This document shows positions 12,999 to 20,901 of a DNA stretch of 28,609 nt, piece after piece. The stretch lies in IMG/VR virus record IMGVR_UViG_3300025131_000304, positions 1 through 28,609 of that record. One strand, written 5' to 3'. Made by a program: the position numbers and the translations under genes. The notes under the pieces were generated by a model. It was not told the DNA's origin, made no database searches, and worked only from the letters and a program-made list of their open reading frames with translations. Within the stretch, counting starts at the first letter, position 1. Each line of letters begins with the position of its first letter. The stretch is from a virus.

Positions 12999-14186
12999 TC
13001 ACAATTTTAATCTCTTTAAATTTCCAAAATCCCGTCCAGCACGAATATTAACCACGAACTCGCCCAGCGCCGTATTCCCAAAAAGCTTAATTATATCCGG
13101 AAGAAGACGGCGCTCATCAAACGACAAATCCAGAATGATAGAGTCGTGAACCGGGAAGGCCACAAATGATTTTCGGTCTTCTAAATAATTATTCACCTTT
13201 ATCATTTGCCTTAAAACATTTTCGGCACAAGTGCTCTGAATGATATAATTTAATGCTGTTCTTTCTTCGGAGGGGATGGTCTTGTTCCAAAAGGTTCTCA
13301 CTTGGCCCTGAGTGAAGTACTTTTGTACCACAGAGCCCCGATCATAGGCACGAGAGGATAAGTAATCTTTACTGTCCGGATTATACAGCCATGCAAATAT
13401 TCTCTTTTTGGCTTCCTCTCGGGTGACAAGTCCTCGGTAAACATTTTTAATATTCCATTCGTGAATATCTTCTTGAGGCTGCATTTTCCCCTGTAAAGCT
13501 ATTAACGTTCTTAACTCGGCTGCATTAAAATCTAGTTCTATAAAAAAATCGTTGGTGGGTTCTACTACACATCTATATTTTCGATCCATCGTCAAAATTG
13601 GAAAGCTTCCTGGTTCTGTTGTTAACCTCCCAGTTTTGGTACCGTGGGGGTTAAACTTACAAGAAATTAATGTTTTATTTAAATTTTGAGCAAACCTACG
13701 AGCCCTCGGTTGATGCAGGTAGGGAAACAAATTTTTAGAATTTATATTTAATTTCCGGTACCGCATTTCTCCAAGCGTTTTTGCTAAAGCAATTTGATAG
13801 TCATAATCAAGAGGTTTTGAATGAGTATAGAAAACATGCTGACAGATCTGATTCTTCATATAACAATATTCTAGCAAAAATTTGGGAGGCACTAAATCAA
13901 AAAAACAGTTCTCTTCGAGAGAAATATCAGCGATCTCGAAAGACCGCATAAATGCTTTTAACTTGGAGCAAATTTTTTGCCACCGGGGTGCGAGATGATC
14001 TGGACACACCTCCTCCAAGCTTAGGCCACCACAATATATCTTGGCACACTGGATGTCTTCTTTTTTGAAAAAATCGGAATACGCCCATGTGTGAGTTAGG
14101 TCGGGGGGGATTTCATCATAAAACAATTCACCGTCAACATAAACTCCGACACATTCTGATTTGTCATCAAGGGTTTGGAAAAACAC
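12999..14186 (-). CDS. polA: Family A DNA polymerase, short form (palm/fingers only)
   Basis: DNA polymerase of the Pol I/T7 family, 395 aa, far shorter than a full Pol I (about 930) or T7 polymerase (704). Motif A is FFIELDFNAAELR with catalytic Asp219. The fingers O-helix keeps the R-x3-K-x3-F-x3-Y spacing (Arg256, Lys260, Phe264, Tyr268; REEAKKRIFAWLY). Motif C is FPVHDS (His347, Asp348). An upstream block GTKTGRLTTEPGSFPIL (182-198) matches the conserved T-x-x-GR-L-S region. The first 150 residues are poorly conserved, and no 3'-5' exonuclease motifs (DxE, Yx3D) are obvious. It starts at GTG 14186 with AGGAG upstream. It is followed by the FtsZ-like gene after 7 bases. The Phe at 264 rather than Tyr is typical of phages that exclude dideoxynucleotides poorly or well depending on this residue (family knowledge). 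Confidence 0.88.
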   Translation of the reverse strand: MFFQTLDDKSECVGVYVDGELFYDEIPPDLTHTWAYSDFFKKEDIQCAKIYCGGLSLEEVCPDHLAPRWQKICSKLKAFMRSFEIADISLEENCFFDLVPPKFLLEYCYMKNQICQHVFYTHSKPLDYDYQIALAKTLGEMRYRKLNINSKNLFPYLHQPRARRFAQNLNKTLISCKFNPHGTKTGRLTTEPGSFPILTMDRKYRCVVEPTNDFFIELDFNAAELRTLIALQGKMQPQEDIHEWNIKNVYRGLVTREEAKKRIFAWLYNPDSKDYLSSRAYDRGSVVQKYFTQGQVRTFWNKTIPSEERTALNYIIQSTCAENVLRQMIKVNNYLEDRKSFVAFPVHDSIILDLSFDERRLLPDIIKLFGNTALGEFVVNIRAGRDFGNLKRLKL

Positions 14187-14194
14187 TCTCTCTC

Positions 14195-15490
14195 CTAATA
14201 TCTTTTGTAGGTTGCCAACGATACCACTCGTGCATAAAATTCCTCAAAATTTTTAAACGGCCACCTGTCTTTATCCAAAGTGGCATAATATCTTTTGTAT
14301 ATATCATAGTTAAGAGATCCATTAAGAAATCTTAGATCATCAAACTTACTATTAATATAACGCAATCCCTGCACGTTGTCAAGTGTCTTTACAATATTTT
14401 TAGAATTATTAAAAATATGATCCAATCGGGCTTCCGAGAACTTGGTGCCTTTCTCAATATTCTTTAGGCGGATATAAAACTGAAGCCAGTGTAAATGTGA
14501 AAAATATTCTTTCACTTGATCCTGCCGTACTGGTTCTCTATACACTGTATAACGGTGGATACGGCCCTTCCGAGTTACTTGTTTCTGAATTCGTGGTCGT
14601 GCTGTCATCATACCATTGTACGTACTTACAGCGAGTCGCTGCAAATCCTCGATATCTTGGAGAAATATGGGGCTAGCATAGGAGCGGAAATATGTAATGG
14701 GCCCTACTGAGCCGCCTGTTCGGGCGCCCATAAATTTTTGCATAGCGGGGGAAGCTAAATTGGCAACAAGGCGCCATGGCGCATTCATATCAATATAGAA
14801 TCCATATTTAATGGCTACATTCTTATAAAACTCAAAAGCTGGACTCTGTATAAAATCTTTTATTTTCTCTGTGTCCGAGGCAGCGTCATAATCGCCTATC
14901 TCAAATGCTAAACCGCTCGTCAAAAGAGAGGAAAAACCTGCCAGGATATGAGAGGAGCGCGTGAAAGAGGTGCCAACAGCGCTCTCTTTTATTAATTGTA
15001 AAAAAACGGGTAAAAAATCTTTAAAAGATATGATGTCCGGATTATTAGAAAGTCCCCCAATGAGGTGGGCGCGAAAGGCGCGCTGGAAACCGGCATACCC
15101 CCGTCCAGGATCCATATATCCACGCACAGCTTTGAAGTTTGTGAGCGCTGGAGTTGGTACAGGAAAGCGGCCCTTCGCCTCGCAATATTCAATTTCTTTC
15201 TTCATCTCTAGATAAGCATCTGCCACAAAATCGACAACTGCCACACCTTCCTCTATCAGCACCAAAGAGTTGAGAGAGCACATCATAGGAGTCATATCAG
15301 GAGAGACCCGGCCATAAAGAATATCTTCCTGATTCCAGAAATCTCGCACGGGTGCTGGTAAAACAAACTCTTTAAGGTTTTTAGTATTATAAAAAGCATA
15401 TGCTCGGTACATTTCCCTCTTTAGAAATAAATCAAAGGTAGTCGAGTTATTCGATGCATCGAAAACGGAAGGTAAAAATGGATCAGCCAT
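14195..15490 (-). CDS. Unknown 431-aa protein at the tail/replication boundary
   Basis: No family recognised. It is rich in aromatic and charged residues, with no signal peptide or membrane span. Notable stretches are ARTGGSVGPITYFRSYASP (about 257-275) and a basic segment RPRIQKQVTRKGRIHRYTVYR near 300-320, and the C-terminus is rich in Tyr, Phe, Arg and Lys. The ATG at 15490 overlaps the stop of the 1346-aa gene as TAATG, so it is probably translated with the tail genes and is likely a virion or tail-assembly protein (inference from context). A consensus promoter (14354-14382) lies inside its 3' end and would feed the polymerase and FtsZ-like genes. The next gene begins 8 bases later. Confidence 0.8.
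   Translation of the reverse strand: MADPFLPSVFDASNNSTTFDLFLKREMYRAYAFYNTKNLKEFVLPAPVRDFWNQEDILYGRVSPDMTPMMCSLNSLVLIEEGVAVVDFVADAYLEMKKEIEYCEAKGRFPVPTPALTNFKAVRGYMDPGRGYAGFQRAFRAHLIGGLSNNPDIISFKDFLPVFLQLIKESAVGTSFTRSSHILAGFSSLLTSGLAFEIGDYDAASDTEKIKDFIQSPAFEFYKNVAIKYGFYIDMNAPWRLVANLASPAMQKFMGARTGGSVGPITYFRSYASPIFLQDIEDLQRLAVSTYNGMMTARPRIQKQVTRKGRIHRYTVYREPVRQDQVKEYFSHLHWLQFYIRLKNIEKGTKFSEARLDHIFNNSKNIVKTLDNVQGLRYINSKFDDLRFLNGSLNYDIYKRYYATLDKDRWPFKNFEEFYARVVSLATYKRY
14354..14382 (-). promoter_or_regulatory. Intragenic promoter before the family A polymerase
   Basis: Minus-strand TTGACA (14377-14382), 17 bases, TATATT (14354-14359). It lacks the TG extension seen at most other sites. It sits about 170 bases upstream of the polymerase start, inside the 431-aa gene, and marks the border between tail and replication genes. 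Confidence 0.68.
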
Positions 15491-18400
15491 TATGGACTCC
15501 CCACTGGTGGCGTTACCCCGGCTTCGCCATCAAGCTCATTAACGCTTTCTTCGGGGCAAGCCTCCACATCTGCATTCGCGCCCGAAGACAGACGCGATGT
15601 ACCGTCTCCACTATTATCAAAAAGACACTCTAACTCAGTTTCAAATACATTATCATTAGAGATTTCATTTTTTACATTCGTAATTAAATGATAACCTCCC
15701 AACCCCAACTGGTTGGCGTGAGAATTTTGAGTACTCGGGTGACCCAGGTCGAGACCCAGAGGCTGCATACTTATAAATACATATTGTCCCGGATGAAACA
15801 TGGTATTCCCCACCATCTTAACATTGGCCCTATAGACGGTAGCCAACTCCGATAGCGGATTATAGGCGTCTTGTTCAAACCTAGCCTCTCTCAAAAAGGG
15901 TTGATCCGTCTTAGAAAATTTAATAGATTTTACCAACCCCTCTTCGGCGCCCATATAGAGGTGATAAATCCCTCTCTTAAAATCATCCGCATAATTGCCA
16001 CCCCACCCTTTCTCGGGATTAGAAGTTTCGGCATAAATATAAATATAATGATACATATCTGTAGTTCTTTTCCACACATCTACCTCGTAAAGTGGTTCTT
16101 CTATTGTAATTTGGGACAAATTCATTTTATTGGCATTTACGCTGTCAAGCAGCTTGAAACTGCTCAAGTTCGCGGCGTTGCCGCCTTTGGCTAGCCAGGT
16201 CTGGGTTGCCCAGCTCAATCCGCTAGCCTCAATAGGGCTTTTGCCTTCTTTTGTGGGCATCGATACCATACCAGTTTTAAAATTAACCCGTTGACGCATG
16301 GATCCCTGGAAACATTCGGCATTAAAAATATCCACCAAAGATTCTTGGAGGATGCTTCGGATAAAAGGCATTAACCCAAAAGATATTCGATTTTGATCTG
16401 TTATATTTCTCTGAAACCACTTGCGGAGTGCTCGAACCGAGATGGGAATGTCGCCCATATTTACGGTAAAATAGCCTGGACCGTGTGGGTTTTTTAAGGT
16501 GAGGGGGCCCAGCAAAATTTTCAGCTTGCCGGCCGTGCAGGGGGCATACGAGGTTGATGAATTCCCCACATTGACACCCGTATAATCCAACGCATGTTTG
16601 GCGGCTTCTTCAAATAAGTCGGAAGCATAAACAAACTGAATAGTCCATTTATCGCCGGCGAGATCATTATTGATACCCCTTTGCACACCCCCCCCGTGTT
16701 TCAAATCTAACGCTTCATCTATGGATTGTATATCACTCCGTCCAGGTGTTTTAATTTTCCCATCGGCCGTCAGAAGAACCCGTTGCGCCTGACCCGCTTG
16801 GGCGTCATCCCCCTCGGGGTTGAAGGGATTCAAATTCCAATTATCGATGGCGTCCTTTTCGAGACGTTCTCGGGTATGTTCTTCGACTTCGGTGGTCTGC
16901 GCTGTGTCGCTGCCCATTTGCAAATTTATATAATGCCTGTAATTACTATCATCGCTCATGGCGGCCCCCCGCTCGGTGGCAAACTGGTGCCACACGTAGG
17001 GTTCGTCGCCGGCGGCAGCGGGGGTGGCCATCAAACCCAAAGACTGGCCGACGGCGGCGCGACGAAAGTCTGAAAAAGCATCCATACCCACCGGCTGGTT
17101 AGAGTCCCTCATCACGTTGCAATTACTATTATCTATTTTAACTTTTGTTGAAGTCCATTCAGCCTTCCAAATCTGATCCCGAGTGACTGTCGCTGAATAT
17201 ATTTGGGTACGGCCCTCCGTATCATATTTTCCTTCAGCCAATTCTCCCAACAAAGAATCCGCTAGCCATGCGCGGGCCCAACGGTCAATGTTCGATGCTC
17301 TTTTCTCCTGGATTTTAATCTCGTCGGAGTCACAATAAACTTTGGCTTCTGCCAATTCCTGGTTTATTTTATCCTTTTGCTCGCGAATAAAGGGAGTAGC
17401 CAAAACATTGGCTTTCGCATCAGATAAGAGCCCCTCAATTCGCGAACGATAATGCAAAGTTAAAGTAAAAACGCCGTCCTGTCCAATATCAAACTCATGA
17501 TCAATCATGGTCATGAACAGGGGAGTTACATTATTTTTAACACCATCTTTCATATCAGAACTAAAAATCGATGACCGTGCGGGCGCCCAACCAACTACAA
17601 GTTTCATTTCGAAAGTGGTGGAATCTCCTCGATTGGCCCGGATATGAACGTTTCCTCCTTTGGACGCAACGGTCCCTGCTCCGGTGGTACTTGCACCGCA
17701 GGGCGGCTGAGTTTTGACTCTTTTTGCGCGTTCCGCTTCCTTCTTAGCCTCCAACTTATCTAAATCTTTTGGGGGGCGCCTTAAAAAATCTAAATAGCTC
17801 CAATCCCGCGATTTGGGCGCTGTATTTGTGCTATGGAGCGTCCCTTTACGTTCTCTTGTGAGTTCATTAAAATTCTGAAAAAATAAAGTTACAGAGGCTT
17901 TTATATCATTACGAATAGTGGCCGGGTTATCACTGATATATTCCCAAGTGATATTCTTTACACCGACCTGTCCCCGCATCGATACGTCCTCGGTCATCGC
18001 CACAAAATCAGTCTGTTGAGGGAAGGTCATTTCTAATTCCCCGGTGGGACATTCGGATTCGTCATAGTAAACTTTAAAAAACCTATAAACGGGCACTAAA
18101 TGAGACAGTTGTGTATTGGTGATTTTCTGGGTGAACTCGGACCAGCCCTTTTGCATAAAAAGCTTATTAACAAATTCTGCTGGATGGCCATGTGCTGATT
18201 CTACTTTTTGATACTTTTTAATTCTTACATCTCGGGACAGCTTGAGGTGGGCCAGCGAGGCAATGTTAGAAGCCAAAATACATTTCTCGCTCATAACGAG
18301 ATCCTTCATAGACATTTCCATATCAATATTACTGGTGTCTAAAGTACTACAAGGGTTACGATTTTCTCTTTTTCTAAGAGCTGCCATCTTCTCCTTTACA

Positions 18401-19530
18401 GCTTCCTTATCCGCGTCGGTTTTGGCGGCCGCAAGTTCTCTCTCCAACTCTTTCATTTCAACAGCTGGAGCAAATTCTTTTTGAGCGGCATCTTTATTAA
18501 TGACAAAATAATTATAAGCTAAAATATCCTTTGCCGTCACCATGCCCATATTTAGCAGTTTATAGCGAAACTCCACTCGGGATACTATTTCTCGCAAGTC
18601 TGGTGGTTCACCATCAAAATTCTTGAGTCGTCCCTGGCTGAGAGCCCTAATATCAATTCCAGTCTCTTCACAGAATTCTTGAGTCGTCATCTTAAAATAT
18701 CTACCCCCCATCGGTAAATCATCCTCAGTGACCACTTTCGTGGGATTGTTTTCATCAAAATTTCTGTTTTGAAGAGCCTCGAAATTCAGGCCATTGATGG
18801 TCTGTCCAACGCGTGCTACCATCTGAAAGGGTTCATTCTTCACGCTTTGATATTTGTCACCGGCGCCTAAGATATCTTGTCGGGTAGTGTGTGCACTGCG
18901 CTCCAACTGTCCATCCTTATGAGTATACGGAAAGTCGATCGCGTTGCTCAGGGACCAGACCGCGTTCACATTAGTACTCCATGCATCCGCAGTCGCGTTC
19001 GGATCGCGGTGGTGGGTAGCAAAGGGATTGTCCGCCATTCCAGCATCACTAAGATTTTCAAACCGCACCGCTGCGGCGCCGGCCCAATCCATAATGGCAC
19101 GTTGTAGCTGCACCTTCGATGACAGTATGCCGCTAATGTTTTGCGAGATCTCTTTCTTGCTATGCCATGCACCATCGGGTATTCCTGCTAGCGGGTTGTT
19201 CGTGGCTTCATATGAAGGCTGATCATATTTTTCATAAAGATACATCGCCTGGTCTCTATAGCTTCCATCTATAGTCTTATGACCAAAAGCCGTTTTGTAA
19301 AATGCGTTTCCTTGAATCAAGTCAAAGTGGATTGGGCGAGAGCCGAGCGCGATTAAATCATAAATAGTGCAGCGCTTTGCGGGACTAAAACTCGTATTCT
19401 CCACCTGGGTGTGGATGATTAGTGCATTCTTTTGGGCGGTCGGATTCCAGGCCATCTTATTCAGAGCTTGACCGGTGCTTACGCTTAAACGCGCGTCCTT
19501 ATCGCGTTCCTCTTTAGTTTTATCAGCCAC
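15490..19530 (-). CDS. Giant baseplate hub / tail-tip structural protein (putative)
   Basis: A 1346-aa soluble protein with no membrane span. The C-terminal region carries a pattern familiar from baseplate hub proteins (gp27/gpD type): VYRANVKMVGNTMFHPGQYVFI, then LGLGGYHLITNVKNEI and a final ETELECLFDN strand. A charged, Lys/Glu-rich coiled segment lies near 365-395, and another near 590-615 is followed by a Gly/Ser/Thr-rich linker (PPCGASTTGAGTVASKGG). These divide it into at least three domains. It starts at GTG 19530, overlapping the LysM gene stop by 8 bases; the ribosome site is weak, so coupling is likely. Its place after sheath, tube, tape measure and LysM genes supports a baseplate role. 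Far larger than T4 gp27 (391 aa), so it may combine several baseplate functions. Residue positions are approximate. Confidence 0.6.
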   Translation of the reverse strand: MADKTKEERDKDARLSVSTGQALNKMAWNPTAQKNALIIHTQVENTSFSPAKRCTIYDLIALGSRPIHFDLIQGNAFYKTAFGHKTIDGSYRDQAMYLYEKYDQPSYEATNNPLAGIPDGAWHSKKEISQNISGILSSKVQLQRAIMDWAGAAAVRFENLSDAGMADNPFATHHRDPNATADAWSTNVNAVWSLSNAIDFPYTHKDGQLERSAHTTRQDILGAGDKYQSVKNEPFQMVARVGQTINGLNFEALQNRNFDENNPTKVVTEDDLPMGGRYFKMTTQEFCEETGIDIRALSQGRLKNFDGEPPDLREIVSRVEFRYKLLNMGMVTAKDILAYNYFVINKDAAQKEFAPAVEMKELERELAAAKTDADKEAVKEKMAALRKRENRNPCSTLDTSNIDMEMSMKDLVMSEKCILASNIASLAHLKLSRDVRIKKYQKVESAHGHPAEFVNKLFMQKGWSEFTQKITNTQLSHLVPVYRFFKVYYDESECPTGELEMTFPQQTDFVAMTEDVSMRGQVGVKNITWEYISDNPATIRNDIKASVTLFFQNFNELTRERKGTLHSTNTAPKSRDWSYLDFLRRPPKDLDKLEAKKEAERAKRVKTQPPCGASTTGAGTVASKGGNVHIRANRGDSTTFEMKLVVGWAPARSSIFSSDMKDGVKNNVTPLFMTMIDHEFDIGQDGVFTLTLHYRSRIEGLLSDAKANVLATPFIREQKDKINQELAEAKVYCDSDEIKIQEKRASNIDRWARAWLADSLLGELAEGKYDTEGRTQIYSATVTRDQIWKAEWTSTKVKIDNSNCNVMRDSNQPVGMDAFSDFRRAAVGQSLGLMATPAAAGDEPYVWHQFATERGAAMSDDSNYRHYINLQMGSDTAQTTEVEEHTRERLEKDAIDNWNLNPFNPEGDDAQAGQAQRVLLTADGKIKTPGRSDIQSIDEALDLKHGGGVQRGINNDLAGDKWTIQFVYASDLFEEAAKHALDYTGVNVGNSSTSYAPCTAGKLKILLGPLTLKNPHGPGYFTVNMGDIPISVRALRKWFQRNITDQNRISFGLMPFIRSILQESLVDIFNAECFQGSMRQRVNFKTGMVSMPTKEGKSPIEASGLSWATQTWLAKGGNAANLSSFKLLDSVNANKMNLSQITIEEPLYEVDVWKRTTDMYHYIYIYAETSNPEKGWGGNYADDFKRGIYHLYMGAEEGLVKSIKFSKTDQPFLREARFEQDAYNPLSELATVYRANVKMVGNTMFHPGQYVFISMQPLGLDLGHPSTQNSHANQLGLGGYHLITNVKNEISNDNVFETELECLFDNSGDGTSRLSSGANADVEACPEESVNELDGEAGVTPPVGSP

Positions 19531-19876
19531 TGACTGGATCCGTATATCGACTTGCCAACATTTCGGGAGGGAATGGAATTAGTATAATTTGGCCCAGGTT
19601 AACGTGGTTTTCAGTCGGCATTTGGTTGTACCAAGGAATAATCCACCAATATTCTGGGTTTCCATAATATTTATGAGCTAACTTATAAAAACGATCTCCA
19701 GTTTTCCATATATGCTGGACCGTTGTAATATGGGAGCGCTCCGCTGCAGTTAATGTTTTGATTTCGGGGGTCAAATATTGTCTAATTTGTTTAACCCCCC
19801 GTTTGGAGAGTATTTCATAATACAACTCAGAATTATTAAAGCGCTTTTGCCTGTTATTATATCTCCCAGATGACAT
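19523..19876 (-). CDS. LysM-domain baseplate protein (gp53-like)
   Basis: 117 aa. The second half is a LysM-like module: HIWKTGDRFYKLAHKYYGNPEYWWIIPWYN, then VNLGQIILIPFP, the arrangement used by T4 gp53 and by small baseplate LysM proteins that link the hub to the wedge or tube. The first half contains YYEILSKRGVKQIRQYLTPEI, a short helix-rich adaptor. In T4 gp53 joins wedges to each other around the hub (family knowledge). ATG at 19876 lies directly after the stop of the 333-aa gene (TAA-ATG), with a GGGGGGAAG ribosome site. Its stop lies inside the start of the giant hub gene. Confidence 0.75.
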   Translation of the reverse strand: MSSGRYNNRQKRFNNSELYYEILSKRGVKQIRQYLTPEIKTLTAAERSHITTVQHIWKTGDRFYKLAHKYYGNPEYWWIIPWYNQMPTENHVNLGQIILIPFPPEMLASRYTDPVSG

Positions 19877-20878
19877 TTAACTTCCCCCCATTATTTTGCG
19901 CACTTCTGCGGCTTCTTGTTGGACATTGGTCATTGCTTCTTCGGTGGCGGCGTTGGCTATCCGAGATTCTGCGAGGGCTTCATCTGCCTGTCTTAAGGCT
20001 TCTCTGGTTTGGGCATCGATTTCCATGGCGTCCTGAATCGATCTAAAGGGTGCGTTGGCGCCATCGTCGTCGGATCCCTCGAATTCACTCGTAAATTCAC
20101 CTTTGGGAACAAACGGGAAAGCTTCTTCTTTTCCTCCGCGCCATTTCTTATTGGAAGTCCACCCCAGTTTTTCTTTGTGTAAGACATCTCCCTCTAAACT
20201 TAAAGTAAAACTTTTTGGCCACAATTGATTTTCCGGGTCAAAAAATCCCGCATCCAAATCAGGAGAAAAATTTAAAGCCGATACTACAAGAATTAACCCA
20301 TGAGCATCCACTCCTTGCACCAAATTGGAAAATTTTACTTGAATAAGCGGCGGTGTTACTAACGCTGCCTGCCCCGCTGTCGATCCCAGGGATTCATATC
20401 TTCCGTACAACATTTTTACGAGCGCAGCAGTGTTCGATAAATTAACTTTGGCCTCCGCCAGACTGGCTGCCGGAACACTCCACCCCAAACTTATAGTTCG
20501 CATAGTATTTTTATAAGTGGCAATAATATCATTCCGCTGAATTAGATCTTCTTTATTCCAATTAACGGTATAGCTATCGGTGTATTCTGTGAGCATCCCT
20601 TTAAATTTAACCAGCTCCTGAGAAGATAATCCCTTAATCTCAATCCAATAACCCTTGTTGGCATATATATTAGTTGGGTCCGAAAAGGCAGTTTGACCAA
20701 AGGGAACATTATGATAATCAGGGCGCACGGATGATTGGAAAGGGCTATTTTTTTGAACGGGTGCATACTCCGCATCAAATTCTTGTTGTGCGGCTGTCAT
20801 TGCGGCGGGGTTACCCTCTGTTTTGGGGCCCTGTTCCTTTGATAATTTTTTTAAAAGTCTTTTAGTTTTTCTTCCCAT
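19877..20878 (-). CDS. Baseplate/tail-tube-associated structural protein (putative)
   Basis: 333 aa. The core (about 75-245) shows a pattern found in baseplate proteins of contractile phages: YWIEIKGL, a segment TMRTISLGWSVPAASLAEAK, LVKMLYGRYESLG, TPPLIQVKFSNLV, then LNFSPDLDAGFFDPENQLWPKSFTLSLEGDVLHKEKLGW, i.e. beta-rich with a final strand around a conserved His-Lys-x-x-LGW. The N-terminus is basic (RKTKRLLKKLSK) and the C-terminal 80 residues are a charged helix (coiled coil) rich in Glu and Ala. A link between tube and baseplate is inferred from its place between tape measure and LysM genes. The exact T4 counterpart is unclear. ATG at 20878 has only a weak ribosome site. Confidence 0.55.
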   Translation of the reverse strand: MGRKTKRLLKKLSKEQGPKTEGNPAAMTAAQQEFDAEYAPVQKNSPFQSSVRPDYHNVPFGQTAFSDPTNIYANKGYWIEIKGLSSQELVKFKGMLTEYTDSYTVNWNKEDLIQRNDIIATYKNTMRTISLGWSVPAASLAEAKVNLSNTAALVKMLYGRYESLGSTAGQAALVTPPLIQVKFSNLVQGVDAHGLILVVSALNFSPDLDAGFFDPENQLWPKSFTLSLEGDVLHKEKLGWTSNKKWRGGKEEAFPFVPKGEFTSEFEGSDDDGANAPFRSIQDAMEIDAQTREALRQADEALAESRIANAATEEAMTNVQQEAAEVRKIMGGS

Positions 20879-20901
20879 CTTATTTTCCCAAGTTTAATTA
20901 T

